Assembly (NCBI RefSeq): GCF_000003815.2
Contig: NC_049995.1
Coordinates: forward strand, 4,948,183-5,010,182
Direction: 5' to 3'
Origin: Branchiostoma floridae
Taxonomy: Eukaryota > Chordata > Leptocardii > Amphioxiformes > Branchiostomatidae
DNA length: 62,000 nt
Shown: positions 54,301 to 62,000 of the stretch, one piece after another
Numbering within the stretch: the stretch's first letter is position 1
Layout of the letters: every line of letters begins with the position of its first letter
The notes under the pieces: model-generated
What the model saw: only the letters and a program-made list of their open reading frames with translations
Database searches by the model: none
What the model was told of the DNA's origin: nothing
Made by a program: the position numbers and the translations under genes

Positions 54301-56601
54301 GGCTGTTTTGTTACTTTCGGGCGCGGCCCCCCTACGTGGGCCCCCGGATGCCCTGCCGCTACCGGGCCCCGGATTTTTTTAAACTCGGAGCTAAAATCAA
54401 CCTGGGACCAGGCGACAAATACTTGCCTTGACCTATCAGTAAAAACAAAAATTTGTGGATTTGGAGCGCGGCTGGGGCGACATCCCTACTGGGGTACGGG
54501 CGTAATTGTGACCTAAGCATAAAAAGCTGTTGTTTAAACTCTAAGACTCTCACCTTTCCGAACTGCTTCTCCCACATCGCTAGGATCAGTAAGTTTCCAC
54601 CCGGTTTCATCCCTGTCCCCCTCGAAGTGGTAGTGGATGTAGCCTTTCCATGGAGACTCTGGGTCCTGGCTCTTCTTTAGGCGTAGTTCCAGCGGACATC
54701 GGGTCACAATACCTACAACGGCACATTAGTCTTGCGAACGTCATAATAGTTTGACGACTATGATCCTATCCAGGATTTTCAAGCAGGCTGTGACAGAACC
54801 AACCACCGGTGCCGACATGAGTCTCTGACAGCCGTTTTCATAGCAAGATAGTTGTATCTCAGTACTACATATGCACGGCCACATGCCCTCAGTTTGCGAT
54901 TGATTTGGCAAAAAAATAAATTTTGTCAGGCTGAAAACATGGTATATTTTTGAGGCTGCCCATTGACTAAAATCTATATGTACATTGACTTCACACCTAT
55001 TTTGTACAAGATTGGACATAAGTCTAACAATATCCTTTTCTATCTTTCATTGCGATAAAGCATTTGGCAGTAATCGGATCCTAACTTGGCCAATTTCCGT
55101 GTTGTTGACATGCAAAAATCTGTGAAAATGGCCTCAAAACTTGCTTGGGCTGTTGCCGGTCTGCCATGGCAACAATGAGTTACGACCGGAAAGAAAGCTA
55201 TTCTGAGGGGTTGTGGGCCAAGTACTATCACTGTGCAAAATATGAGCCAAATCAATTTTTTTACCCTGAGCACTGATGTTTGATCCTTACAGACATTTGT
55301 TCAAATGGCTGTTTTCATGCAATGCGTACTCTACAGGCAGAGGTTGGCTCCATTTTTTGAAACTACTTTATGGGTTTGTGTCCGGCTTTCTATTTTGTTC
55401 CCTCGTTCTTCGTGTTTAGTTTGGCCGGCGGACACACTAGACATCCGTTAAGAACATTGTATGTTATCACCTTTATCTAACTAAACTAGATTCCTGGCTT
55501 TGAACTTAAGAGACAGAATAAACAAAGGTTATTCTACCGAGACACGCGCACGTCACCTTCCACCTGTCACACACGGTTGACGGTGAAAGGGAAGTAAATA
55601 CATGATTGTATCAAGTTACCTCTGACGGGACATGTTTTCTGGGGTGGCATTGCTTTGTAGCTTTGTAGGTACGGAAGTAATGCAAAGTAAAAGATCATTT
55701 GCATTACTGACGATAAATATACTCGGCGCGGGTGAAAAAGAAGTCATCATTCCTTGTGCCTCCCCGTGTTCACGATATACATGTATATCTCAAAATGGCG
55801 AATTCACGTGTGAGTGTGACACGTTGCTACGCAGGTGGTATAATTATAAAGATGTCTTTATCTTAGACGCAGGTCAGGCGTAGCGTGCAGTACTTGCTGT
55901 TCAAAGTATTGGTAAAGTTGGTAGAATATAATCAATGATAATACTTACAAAAGCAGTAAGAAATTTTAACATTTTCTAACCTGAATACCATCCAGATTGA
56001 AGTTCAGTGGGACGTTTATATATATAAATGCAGTCGCTTCTCGCTCCGGCTTTAACTATACACTATAATGACTATGTGTACATGTATATACAGTCGCCTC
56101 TCTGCTATAGCAGAAGCGGACGTAGGAGCGAACGACTACCGGTATACCCGGATGGCACCCAGGCTAAACATACATTGCCTCTTCCCGACGTAAAAGTTTG
56201 AACCTTTGATATTTTACAATACTGTATTTTCGAAATACTGTACTTTGAGTTTGAAACTACCATCCGAAGACTTAATATCCCTTAATACGCTGTTTTTGAA
56301 TACAACAAATATGGGTTACCTTGCGGGTAAAGTTAAACTAGCGTTAAACCTTCTCACTACACCCAAAAGAACAAAGTAAACTTGTCAACGTGAACTTACC
56401 GCTGCCCCTCGGAAGCTGCACACCTGACATGGCCTCCAGACAGGAGCTTTTCCCGGCGCTCTGGTCCCCAATGACGACCACAGAGGGCAGGGTGACGTCC
56501 CTGTCCAGCCCACTGGCCCTCAGTTCGTCCACCAAGTCGATAAAGGGTCGGACCTTCTCACGGTAGGTGACGGCCAGGGCGGGCGCTGGATCCGGGGCCA
56601 T
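48195..56601 (-). CDS. Mx-like dynamin-family large GTPase, 13 exons, in-frame stop
   Basis: Thirteen exons join in phase to 632 codons (1,896 nt) in Mx order. Residues 45-52 are the P-loop GDQSAGKS; residue 71 is the switch-I threonine (GIVTRCP); 153-156 are DLPG; 222-225 are TKPD. A helical stalk and a C-terminal effector region ([14 protein letters not shown]...AKF) follow. Mx proteins are interferon-induced, self-assembling GTPases that block virus replication in vertebrates; that role is known for the family, and only the family membership is seen here. Full length fits Mx (about 630-660 residues). Codon 323 is TAG, so translation would stop after the GTPase domain. A pseudogene, a nonsense allele or a base error are all possible. 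The LINE sits directly downstream. Confidence 0.9.
48737..48823 (-). CDS. Mx-like gene, exon 12
   Basis: 29 codons, phase 0 to 0, acceptor ACGCTTCAG, donor GTGAGT. Encodes [20 protein letters not shown], part of the GTPase effector region. An N gap begins 31 bp upstream of the exon. Confidence 0.9.
48855..48954. other. Assembly gap (100 N)
   Basis: Exactly 100 N, the conventional unknown-length gap, in Mx-like intron 11 close to exon 12. No Mx coding appears to be lost, since exons 11 and 12 join in phase. Confidence 1.
49023..49077. repeat. Strong hairpin, 21-bp arms
   Basis: The arms TATATAGTAGAGTGGACTCA and inverse ATGAGTCCACTCCACTATAT match at 20 of 21 positions around a 13-base loop (GGTTAGCTAAGGA). 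In Mx-like intron 11. Confidence 0.85.
49149..49229. repeat. Foldback repeat, GGAAACGGTCAG arms
   Basis: ATGATTTTGGAAACGGTCAG and inverse CTGACCGTTTCCAAAGTCAT match at 18 of 20 around a ~41-base loop. The half GAAACGTCTGGCCGTTTCC also occurs at about 38023-38043, so it is a dispersed family. Confidence 0.75.
49310..49710 (+). repeat. Dispersed repeat family R, short degenerate copy
   Basis: Left TTACCTCCGGTGGGGGTAC with a following GTTTGTG run and right CATAACGGAGCTATGAGATC correspond to the left and right ends of the copy at 28771-29830. Most of the interior is missing. Confidence 0.45.
49755..49865 (-). CDS. Mx-like gene, exon 11
   Basis: 37 codons, phase 0 to 0, acceptor AATCTGACAG, donor GTAAGA. 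Encodes an acidic stretch [15 protein letters not shown] and then [14 protein letters not shown]. The acidic part corresponds to the variable loop L4 position between stalk and effector region. Confidence 0.9.
50171..50290 (-). CDS. Mx-like gene, exon 10
   Basis: 40 codons, phase 0 to 0, acceptor CACTGTAG, donor GTAAAT. Encodes [20 protein letters not shown] and [14 protein letters not shown], a stalk helix matching the QMEQIVYCQD region of Mx proteins. Confidence 0.92.
50528..50760 (-). CDS. Mx-like gene, exon 9
   Basis: Phase 1 to 0, acceptor CTTGTGGTAG, donor GTACTT. Encodes [20 protein letters not shown], the conserved RG.ELPGF motif of the Mx stalk. Confidence 0.93.
50788..51012. mobile_element. 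MITE family C in Mx-like intron 8
   Basis: The left arm ACAGAGTTCAGTACGCATGT to GCGAGCGACAGGAATCCTGG is inverted in the right arm CCAGAATTCCTGTCGCCCGC to GAACTCTGTTG. Arms are about 60 bp with several mismatches. It ends about 27 bp from exon 9. A half copy lies at 17203-17262. Confidence 0.85.
51443..51596 (-). CDS. Mx-like gene, exon 8
   Basis: Phase 0 to 1, acceptor CCTTTCCAG, donor GTAGGC. Encodes [20 protein letters not shown] and [16 protein letters not shown], stalk helices. It lies after the TAG codon. Confidence 0.92.
51777..51899 (-). CDS. Mx-like gene, exon 7, with in-frame TAG
   Basis: 41 codons, phase 0 to 0, acceptor CTCTTACAG, donor GTAAGA. Reads [14 protein letters not shown] (51866-51864), then [20 protein letters not shown] and SSKMRFLVE. 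Sequence on both sides of the stop is good Mx stalk homology, so the frame is right. Confidence 0.92.
52281..52359 (-). CDS. Mx-like gene, exon 6
   Basis: Phase 2 to 0, acceptor ACTGTTTAG, donor GTGAGG. Encodes [20 protein letters not shown] and LVEQIK, matching the hinge after the GTPase domain. Confidence 0.92.
52795..52993 (-). CDS. Mx-like gene, exon 5, G4 motif
   Basis: Phase 1 to 2, acceptor CCCCCAAAG, donor GTAATC. Encodes [20 protein letters not shown], with the guanine-specificity motif TKPD, and [20 protein letters not shown]. Confidence 0.94.
53347..53485 (-). CDS. Mx-like gene, exon 4
   Basis: Phase 0 to 1, acceptor TGCATACAG, donor GTGAAG. Encodes [20 protein letters not shown] and [20 protein letters not shown], highly conserved in Mx and dynamins. 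Confidence 0.95.
53651..53805 (-). CDS. Mx-like gene, exon 3, G3 motif
   Basis: Phase 1 to 0, acceptor ATATTTAG, donor GTAAGA. Encodes [20 protein letters not shown] and [20 protein letters not shown], with the switch-II DLPG. Confidence 0.95.
54554..54712 (-). CDS. Mx-like gene, exon 2, G2 motif
   Basis: Phase 1 to 1, acceptor CGTTGTAG, donor GTGAGA. Encodes [20 protein letters not shown], with the magnesium-coordinating threonine in switch I. Confidence 0.95.
54766..54830. repeat. Fragment related to MITE family B
   Basis: GATCCTATCCAGGATTTTCA and AGCAGGCTGTGACAGAACCA match the interior of the element at 40977-41155. The family B arms are not seen here. Confidence 0.55.
56400..56601 (-). 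CDS. Mx-like gene, exon 1, P-loop and start
   Basis: ATG at 56601-56599, phase 0 to 1, donor GTAAGT. Encodes [20 protein letters not shown] and then [20 protein letters not shown] and QLPRGSG, the dynamin signature. The next in-frame upstream codons contain no ATG before a stop-rich region, so this start is preferred. Upstream non-coding exons cannot be excluded. Confidence 0.94.
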
Positions 56602-57672
56602 GTTTGGTTGTCCCTGCTGGTCGTTTAGGTAACAAAAATTTTGCACGAGGGCAAAGTCTGACTTGTCCTTCCGTTTGCTCCAGAGACTTAGAACTGGTGG
56701 TGTTTAAGTGGGATGTCGCAATTTTTCTTCCACCGAAACTTGAAATGCCAACAGGTGATTTTGAGTAGTTTCGGTGACGTATATGGTTGCGCAACAGGTG
56801 ATCTGGAGGGCGGTGGGCGGGGCCACAGCCATATTTGGTCTTAACCGACTTAGATTTGACCCCGAGAAGTTAACATTTCAAGGTCAAAGTTCGTACATGG
56901 CAATAAAATTTCTATGAAGTGCTTTTGCATCGGGAATACCTTGATCAGAATGAGGTCTAGAACCGATTAGGGGAATTGTAGCTCACTTTCAAATCTATAT
57001 TGGATCGAACAATAATGATTTGCTACTATTGTGATTCCATCGGAAAGAGGGGAGGAGTCTTCACTAGTTTCGGTTGAACTATCTCATTTTCGGTGACGCA
57101 ATAACGACCTTATATAATAATGAACGTTACAAGTAACTGGGCGGTTTTAGTCAAAGGGGTGGTGGCGCAAAATGAGCCTTAAGGCCACAGCAAGTAAATA
57201 TTATGGATGACATCCGCGCGCTCATTGATTTTCGCCTGATTTCAGAAAAAAAATTCTTCTTCGGGAATGTTCAGATATGCCAAATGGGTAAATAGGTTGT
57301 ACTGTGACCTAATAATTTTATGGCGATGGAGAGGTAGCTATGCCGCTTTATGCAGAATAGCTAAACTTGCTGGATAGTTGTAGAAGTGGCACCAATAAGG
57401 AAGCCATGAATTTAGTTGTCAACTTGGTCTTAGTAATATCAGTCTACTACTAGTGTCACTTTTACAACACTAGTGCACTTTTTGAATGCACGAATGAATA
57501 CTTTGTTGGTTGGGATGCCATATTTTGTCAATTTAATTCTTGTTATAAGTCTATCTTTTTTTAATTTGTCATCTTTATTCTTTACGCACCCATCATGTTT
57601 CTTTTGTCCTGTCTCATTTTTGCAGCCTGCAGAGTCATCCATAACTGGCATAAGATTTACTTGCTGTACCTA
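56602..57672. other. Upstream of the Mx-like gene; no gene seen
   Basis: Probable promoter side of the Mx-like gene. GAAACTTGAAA at about 56739 has a three-base spacer, so it is not a proper interferon-response element. ATGGATGACATCCGCGC at about 57204 is the same word as the end of the element at 57673. Confidence 0.4.
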
Positions 57673-58546
57673 AGGCCATGTTGATTTGATTATATGGATG
57701 ACATCCGCGCTCGCACCAATTTTCGGCCGTTTCCACAAAAAAAAAAGTTTTCCACCACACAATAAATTGTGCAAAGCAGCTGTAAAATGAGCACAAATAT
57801 TCTTTAGATTGAAAAAAAAGTATCAGAAAACAGATAACTAATCATAGTCTAATGCCATAGAATGCCAAATAAATCTAAAGTCAAAGAATATGATGTGAAA
57901 GGACAGAAAGATGAAAATCTACTGTTGGTAGGGGGGAGGTCCCGTTCAGGTCCAGAGGATCATTTTCAGGTCCGGATCTGAACCTGGACCTGATTGTCTG
58001 TGGAAACTTGAGAACTGGCAATACTCAAAACAATGGTAATTAGTCAGTTTTGCTACAAAGGAATCTGTTTGGTGGATTATTGGACTCCCACTGGCATTAA
58101 AAAATCCCATCTCCAAGTAATAAAGGCTAACTGTCTCTGTACCTTTGACTGTAGAAACTTGGTACAATTGACTATAAACTCTACTTGACTTCCTCTTGTT
58201 GTCTTCTTGGCCCCCGGTAAGACCCCAAATGCCTGCCGACATAGTGTGTCCATTTTGTAATTGGCGAAACCTGTTCCACTGATTTTTTTCCAGGTCTGTT
58301 TTTTCTCGGATTGGTCCAAGAAGAAAAAAAAATGCCTTGCACCCGTATAATGTACCGGTCTCTACACCTAACTGTTCGTATACCATACTATGTGTGTTTA
58401 GTCCTATGTTCAACCTTCCTGGCCACTTTGATTTCATACTGGAGGCACCTTTTTTTTTGCCAAACTTTTTTTTTATTCGCTCGCTCGCATCAGTTATGGA
58501 GTTCCCAGAGGATGTCATCCATATAATCAAATCAACATGGCCTAAT
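57673..58546. mobile_element. Terminal-inverted-repeat element, ~870 bp
   Basis: The ends are AGGCCATGTTGATTTGATTA followed by TATGGATGACATCC, with a perfect inverse at 58511-58544. The arms are about 34 bp. The interior has a minus-strand open frame of about 200 codons (58578-57946) without recognised domains and running out across the right arm, so it is not called as a gene. CTAA/TTAG-like flanks are compatible with a TA target duplication. Confidence 0.82.
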
Positions 58547-59167
58547 GATGAAAAGGGGGGACCCAATGATGTTCTCAAACCATTCTGGCGATGGACAAAG
58601 AGAAGCAGCCTTTTGGCACCAAATATGGCTTAATCATAGGCTAATGATTAGGCCACAGGTGTATCATGCTATCAATTTTTGTTTTAATGAGGCTGTCTGA
58701 AGGTAAGCGACACTATTGAGGGTATCAAATGTTACATCAATTTTCACCTTTGACCTTTGCAGATCCGCCATTGTGTCCAAATCTGTCGCGTCGTCGATGA
58801 GGTGAGCGCGATTTAGACACATTCTGTGAAGTTTGTTGATATCTATGTGAAGAAAAAACATATCCAAATAGTTTAATGTAATATCTAGCATGTTTTGTTT
58901 TTGTGTATTTAAGCTACGGAATGCCCCTATCCACGACAATATATACGGTGGGGGAGGGGGGCGATAATCATCTGGCGAATTTGATAGCTCCATGCACGCG
59001 TTACGGGTGCATATGTACGTATATTTGTATAATGTACTACTTTTACTTTTTAGCATCTTGAGAGATTTTTAAAAGCATTAGAAGAAGATAATCAGCCTTG
59101 ACGATAAACCTCCAGTTTTTGGCGACGCTACAGAGGCGAGCCTGAAATGGTGTGTGCAGTATACTAT

Positions 59168-59479
59168 TGGGCTGTTCCAAAAAATAACTGTAGAGGGGGG
59201 GTGGAAGAGGTCAAAAATCAACTTTTGTCCCTACCCTAGTTCCAATCCAAAAATTTCTCAAACCCTCCCTGGTTCCCAGTCCAAAATGCCCCAAACCCTC
59301 CCTAGTTCCAATCCAAAATTGCCAAAACCCTCCCTAGTTCCAATCCAAAATTGCCAAAACCCTCCCTAGTTCCAAGTCCAAATTGGCTCAAACCCTCCCT
59401 AGTTCCAAATCCAGACGCTTGAACCCTACCCCCCCTCCAATCCAGCCTCTTCCACCCCCCCTCTACAGTTATTTTTTTG
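59168..59479. mobile_element. Inverted-repeat element with internal ~31-bp minisatellite
   Basis: The arms are AAAAAATAACTGTAGAGGGG followed by GTGGAAGAGG, and their inverse, ending at about 59479. Between them are five to six tandem copies of CCCTAGTTCCAATCCAAAAT followed by TGCCAAAAC. A degenerate second left end follows exon 1 of the zinc-finger gene at about 59678. Confidence 0.85.
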
Positions 59480-59504
59480 CTTTGTTGTTTGCACAGAAAC
59501 TAAC

Positions 59505-59672
59505 ATGGAGGAAACCAGCAGCAGCAGTAGTAGTGAGGACTCCTGCTCCAGTACTTCTGAATATAGCGGCACAGAGAAGCAGGGAGAGTCCAGCAACACA
59601 GACAATGTGAAACAACCAGCTGCAGAACCGTCTCAAACTGCATCAGACCACGGGAACTCTGAGCCTGAACAG
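59505..59672 (+). CDS. Zinc-finger gene, coding exon 1
   Basis: Begins MEETSSSSSSEDSCSSTSEY and ends SEPEQ, donor GTATTA. It encodes a low-complexity acidic leader only. Copies of an inverted-repeat element border it on both sides. Confidence 0.88.
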
Positions 59673-61509
59673 GTATTACTGGGCTGTTCCAAATGTAGAT
59701 GTGGAGGAGAGGTGGAAGTGTATCTAAAACCATGTTCCAATCTAGACCTGATTGCGAACTAAGGGCTGTCTCCCAGACCCATCCCTGGACGAAAATTTGC
59801 TTGTCGGACCAGAAAAAATTCTCCGTCTACAAATGCATCTGTCCCCAAAATCCAAATTTCACAACAAAAAATTTATAACTTATAAGAAAGTATTTTTATG
59901 ACAAAAGTATTTCTGTAACGTTAGGCTTAAAATGACAAATTTGATAATGATTCTTAATGATATGGGCTTCCAAACAATGAGCAGGATAGAAAAAAAATTT
60001 AAAGCTGGAAACAGCCCTGCTGTGAAACAATTGGTGGTTGCTTGTGCCGGACGGTTACACTGTCAAGTTTCACTGTATGAATGTCTCTTTATGACGCCAT
60101 TGTCTGATAATGTATCACAGGTTTCTATATCACTGATGATTTGTTTTAATGGCTTTTTTTTATTACAGTCAGACAAAGAAGACGACGACGGCAAAAGCAA
60201 TGCAAATGAGGAAGTCACCTCACCTCCATCAGACAAGCCCAACAAGGTTGAACAACCAACGCCTTCAAAGAAAACATACAAATGCAAAGAGTGTGACTTT
60301 GTTGGAATATCCATGTACAGAATCCGGATGCACATGGTGGACAAACATTGGGAACAACAATACCCCTTTGTCTGTACCCAATGTGACTACCGCTGCGTTT
60401 TAATGAGGGACTTCCTAAACCACCAAATAACTCACACGAAAGAGAAGCCCTTACAGTGCTTTAAGTGTGATTTCTGCACCAAGTATAAGACCAGCTTACA
60501 GAGGCACATGACAGACCATTTCAGTAAGCGGGTTTTTACCTGTGGGGTCTGTGGCTACCGTGCGTTGTACACACTGGTGGCCACACACATGCAGACTCAT
60601 ATTGAGAATGAGGATATGTTAAAATGCAAAGATTGCAACTTTGTAACAGCTGAAAAGAGTGAGCTGGAAGAGCACTTTAAAAGGGAAGGACATGGGAAAT
60701 CTGTAAGTCTGCCCGAGAAACTATTCATCTGTGAGATTTGTGGCTTCCAGACGGCTAGCAGGCAATACCTGAGCAGGCACAGACGTGAGATTCACAACAA
60801 ACAAAATAGGGAGAAACGAGAAAAAAAGTTCCTCTGCGAGACGTGTGCTTTCAGTACGCACTCAAAATCAGAACTAACAGTCCATAAGAGAACTCACACC
60901 GGTGAGAAGCCCTACATGTGCGACCAGTGCGGGTACGCGTGTACCAATAAGAGATTGCTAAGGCAACACATGTACAAGCATACCGGCGAATACCCACACG
61001 TCTGCGAACACTGCGGATACAAGACTACAAAAAAGCTCGAACTGACCAACCATATGAGAAAACACACCGGAGAGAAGCCTTTCAAATGTAACATGTGCGA
61101 TTTTACAGCCACCTTTAAGACAGGCCTTAGGCAACACATGGTTAAACACACAGGTGAGAAGACGTATGCGTGTGACAAGTGTTCCTACAGAACTGCATAC
61201 AAGTATAACCTGGCAGGGCACATGAAAGTTCACACTGGGGTAAAGCCTTACGCATGTAACCACTGCAGTTATGCAGCAGCTCACAAGGGGAGCCTTGTAC
61301 ACCATATTTCTGCACACCATAGTGGTAAGAAAGGGAAAAATTCTTCCCAAGGAGCTAGAAGCTCTAGGAAGAAGAAAGGCAGAAAATCATCTCCGGAAAA
61401 TGAAGAAGCTAGCTCTTTGACCACAAGCGAGATGGAAGGTACAGAAGGTAATGATGAGAGTGACTGGTACAGTCAATATTATGGAGGCTTCCAACCTTTG
61501 AATTTATAA
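59505..61509 (+). CDS. C2H2 zinc-finger protein, 12 fingers, two coding exons
   Basis: Exon 59505-59672 (56 codons) and exon 60169-61509 (446 codons plus TAA) join in phase 0 at GAACAG|GTATTA and TATTACAG. The 502-residue product has an acidic, serine-rich N-terminus (residues 1-100), then twelve C2H2 fingers from YKCKECDF to HHISAHH (about 104-455), and a lysine-rich tail. Fingers often carry an aromatic residue two after the second cysteine (CDY, CGY, CSY), and TGEKP linkers join fingers 7 to 12. The family binds DNA in the nucleus; the target is unknown. The ATG follows an acceptor-like TTTGCACAG by 11 bp, suggesting an upstream non-coding exon. No ortholog name is claimed. Confidence 0.93.
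59673..59760. repeat. Degenerate end of the 59168 element after exon 1
   Basis: TGGGCTGTTCCAAATGTAGA and GGAGAGGTGGAAG parallel TGGGCTGTTCCAAAAAATAA and GGGGTGGAAG at 59167-59209. Confidence 0.5.
60169..61509 (+). CDS. Zinc-finger gene, coding exon 2, all fingers
   Basis: Acceptor TTTTTATTACAG. Begins SDKEDDDGKSNANEEVTSPP, then twelve fingers, and ends YGGFQPLNL. A single long exon for all fingers is usual for this gene type. Confidence 0.95.
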   Translation, partial: SDKEDDDGKSNANEEVTSPPSDKPNKVEQPTPSKKTYKCKECDFVGISMYRIRMHMVDKHWEQQYPFVCTQCDYRCVLMRDFLNHQITHTKEKPLQCFKCDFCTKYKTSLQRHMTDHFSKRVFTCGVCGYRALYTLVATHMQTHIENEDMLKCKDCNFVTAEKSELEEHFKREGHGKSVSLPEKLFICEICGFQTASRQYLSRHRREIHNKQNREKREKKFLCETCAFSTHSKSELTVHKRTHTGEKPYMCDQCGYACTNKRLLRQHMYKHTGEYPHVCEHCGYKTTKKLELTNHMRKHTGEKPFKCNMCDFTATFKTGLRQHMVKHTGEKTYACDKCSYRTAYKYNLAGHMKVHTGVKPYACNHCSYAAAHKGSLVHHISAHHSGKKGKNSSQGARSSRKKKGRKSSPENEEASSLTTSEMEGTEGNDESDWYSQYYGGFQPLNL

Positions 61510-62000
61510 CTGATATGTCAGTGTGAGGCCTCAGTTCTAGAGATGGATACATGTATATCAACAGGCTTGTAATAATATCTTTGTTTGAATACAGAAGAGA
61601 TCAGTGATATTTAGTCATGTCTTAACTTTAACCGGACGGTACATGTAGGTTTATATCCATTTCCCAATAGAACTTTTATTTGTGTTTACTTATGTCATTA
61701 TAGCTGTATAGATGACCTTAGATTTTGTGTTGATTTGATAGACCCAAATACAGAAACTTTGACACCACAACAGTTTGATGTCTGCCCATTGGGAAGCAAT
61801 GAAGGCAAATCTGAGTGATAGCATTGACTGAAGGTACAAGATGACTTTGTTGCATTTGCCAATAATTAGCCTGTGTTATATAATTTCCTTTTTTTTTAAT
61901 GGCTTATTTGACCTCATTCCTGAAGGTTTGTAACCTGGCCTCTAAGTCAAGAGAGCCACTACCTTTCCTGGAGTCGTCAACTGGCCCATGTTAGCACACG
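61510..62000 (+). other. Probable 3' untranslated region of the zinc-finger gene
   Basis: AT-rich, without an open frame of note. No canonical AATAAA was found before the window ends, so the transcript probably runs on. Confidence 0.5.

Noticed and set aside
56735-57100. Interferon-response elements upstream of the Mx-like gene
   Set aside because: GAAACTTGAAA has the wrong spacing and the other GAAA words are isolated; not enough to call a regulatory site.
57946-58578. A 210-residue minus-strand gene
   Set aside because: It lies inside a transposon, crosses its terminal repeat and shows no domain; kept only as part of the element.
60912-61350. Long antisense frames under the zinc fingers
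   Set aside because: They are the mirror of the regular finger codons on the + strand.

Overview
The window looks like nuclear DNA from an invertebrate chordate, most likely an amphioxus (Branchiostoma). The reasons are intron-rich vertebrate-style genes with GT-AG introns of about 0.1-2 kb, a host Mx-type dynamin GTPase, very long secreted arrays of fibronectin-III-like modules, and introns crowded with short inverted-repeat transposons, a split LINE, TG microsatellites and dispersed repeats. The species call is inference. Nothing bacterial, organellar or viral was seen.

Layout. Positions 1-11414 are one satellite array of a ~213-214 bp unit (about 53 copies, two N gaps), with higher-order duplication. 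Next come a GCGATCGC-rich minisatellite (11966-12262) and about 2.6 kb without a convincing gene. From 14871 to 43776 (+) I reconstruct by eye one gene of 42 exons. All exon phases chain, giving 2,801 residues in one open frame; its 5' end is probably not included. It encodes about 20 FN3-like modules, two cysteine-rich inserts and one galactose-binding-like insert, and is probably extracellular. Its introns hold at least seven terminal-inverted-repeat elements. One exon donor lies inside such an element, and another donor reads AT where GT is expected.

Positions 45262-48060 (-) hold a 5'-truncated LINE reverse transcriptase, split by a ~1.1 kb dispersed repeat. It lies about 135 bp beyond the stop codon of the next gene, on the same strand. 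Positions 48195-56601 (-) are a 13-exon Mx-like large GTPase gene with every GTPase motif, the stalk and the C-terminal effector region. It has an in-frame TAG at codon 323 of 632, so this copy looks disabled, is a nonsense allele, or carries a sequence error. Positions 57673-58546 are a terminal-inverted-repeat element. From 59505 to 61509 (+) lies a two-exon gene for a 502-residue protein with twelve C2H2 zinc fingers. Its first coding exon sits between two copies of another inverted-repeat element.

The three genes show no functional link. The strongest leads are the Mx nonsense codon, the AT donor with a transposon-supplied in-phase alternative, the dispersed repeat whose ends differ between copies but stay self-complementary within a copy, and the higher-order satellite. 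All exon models are manual; no alignment or search was run.
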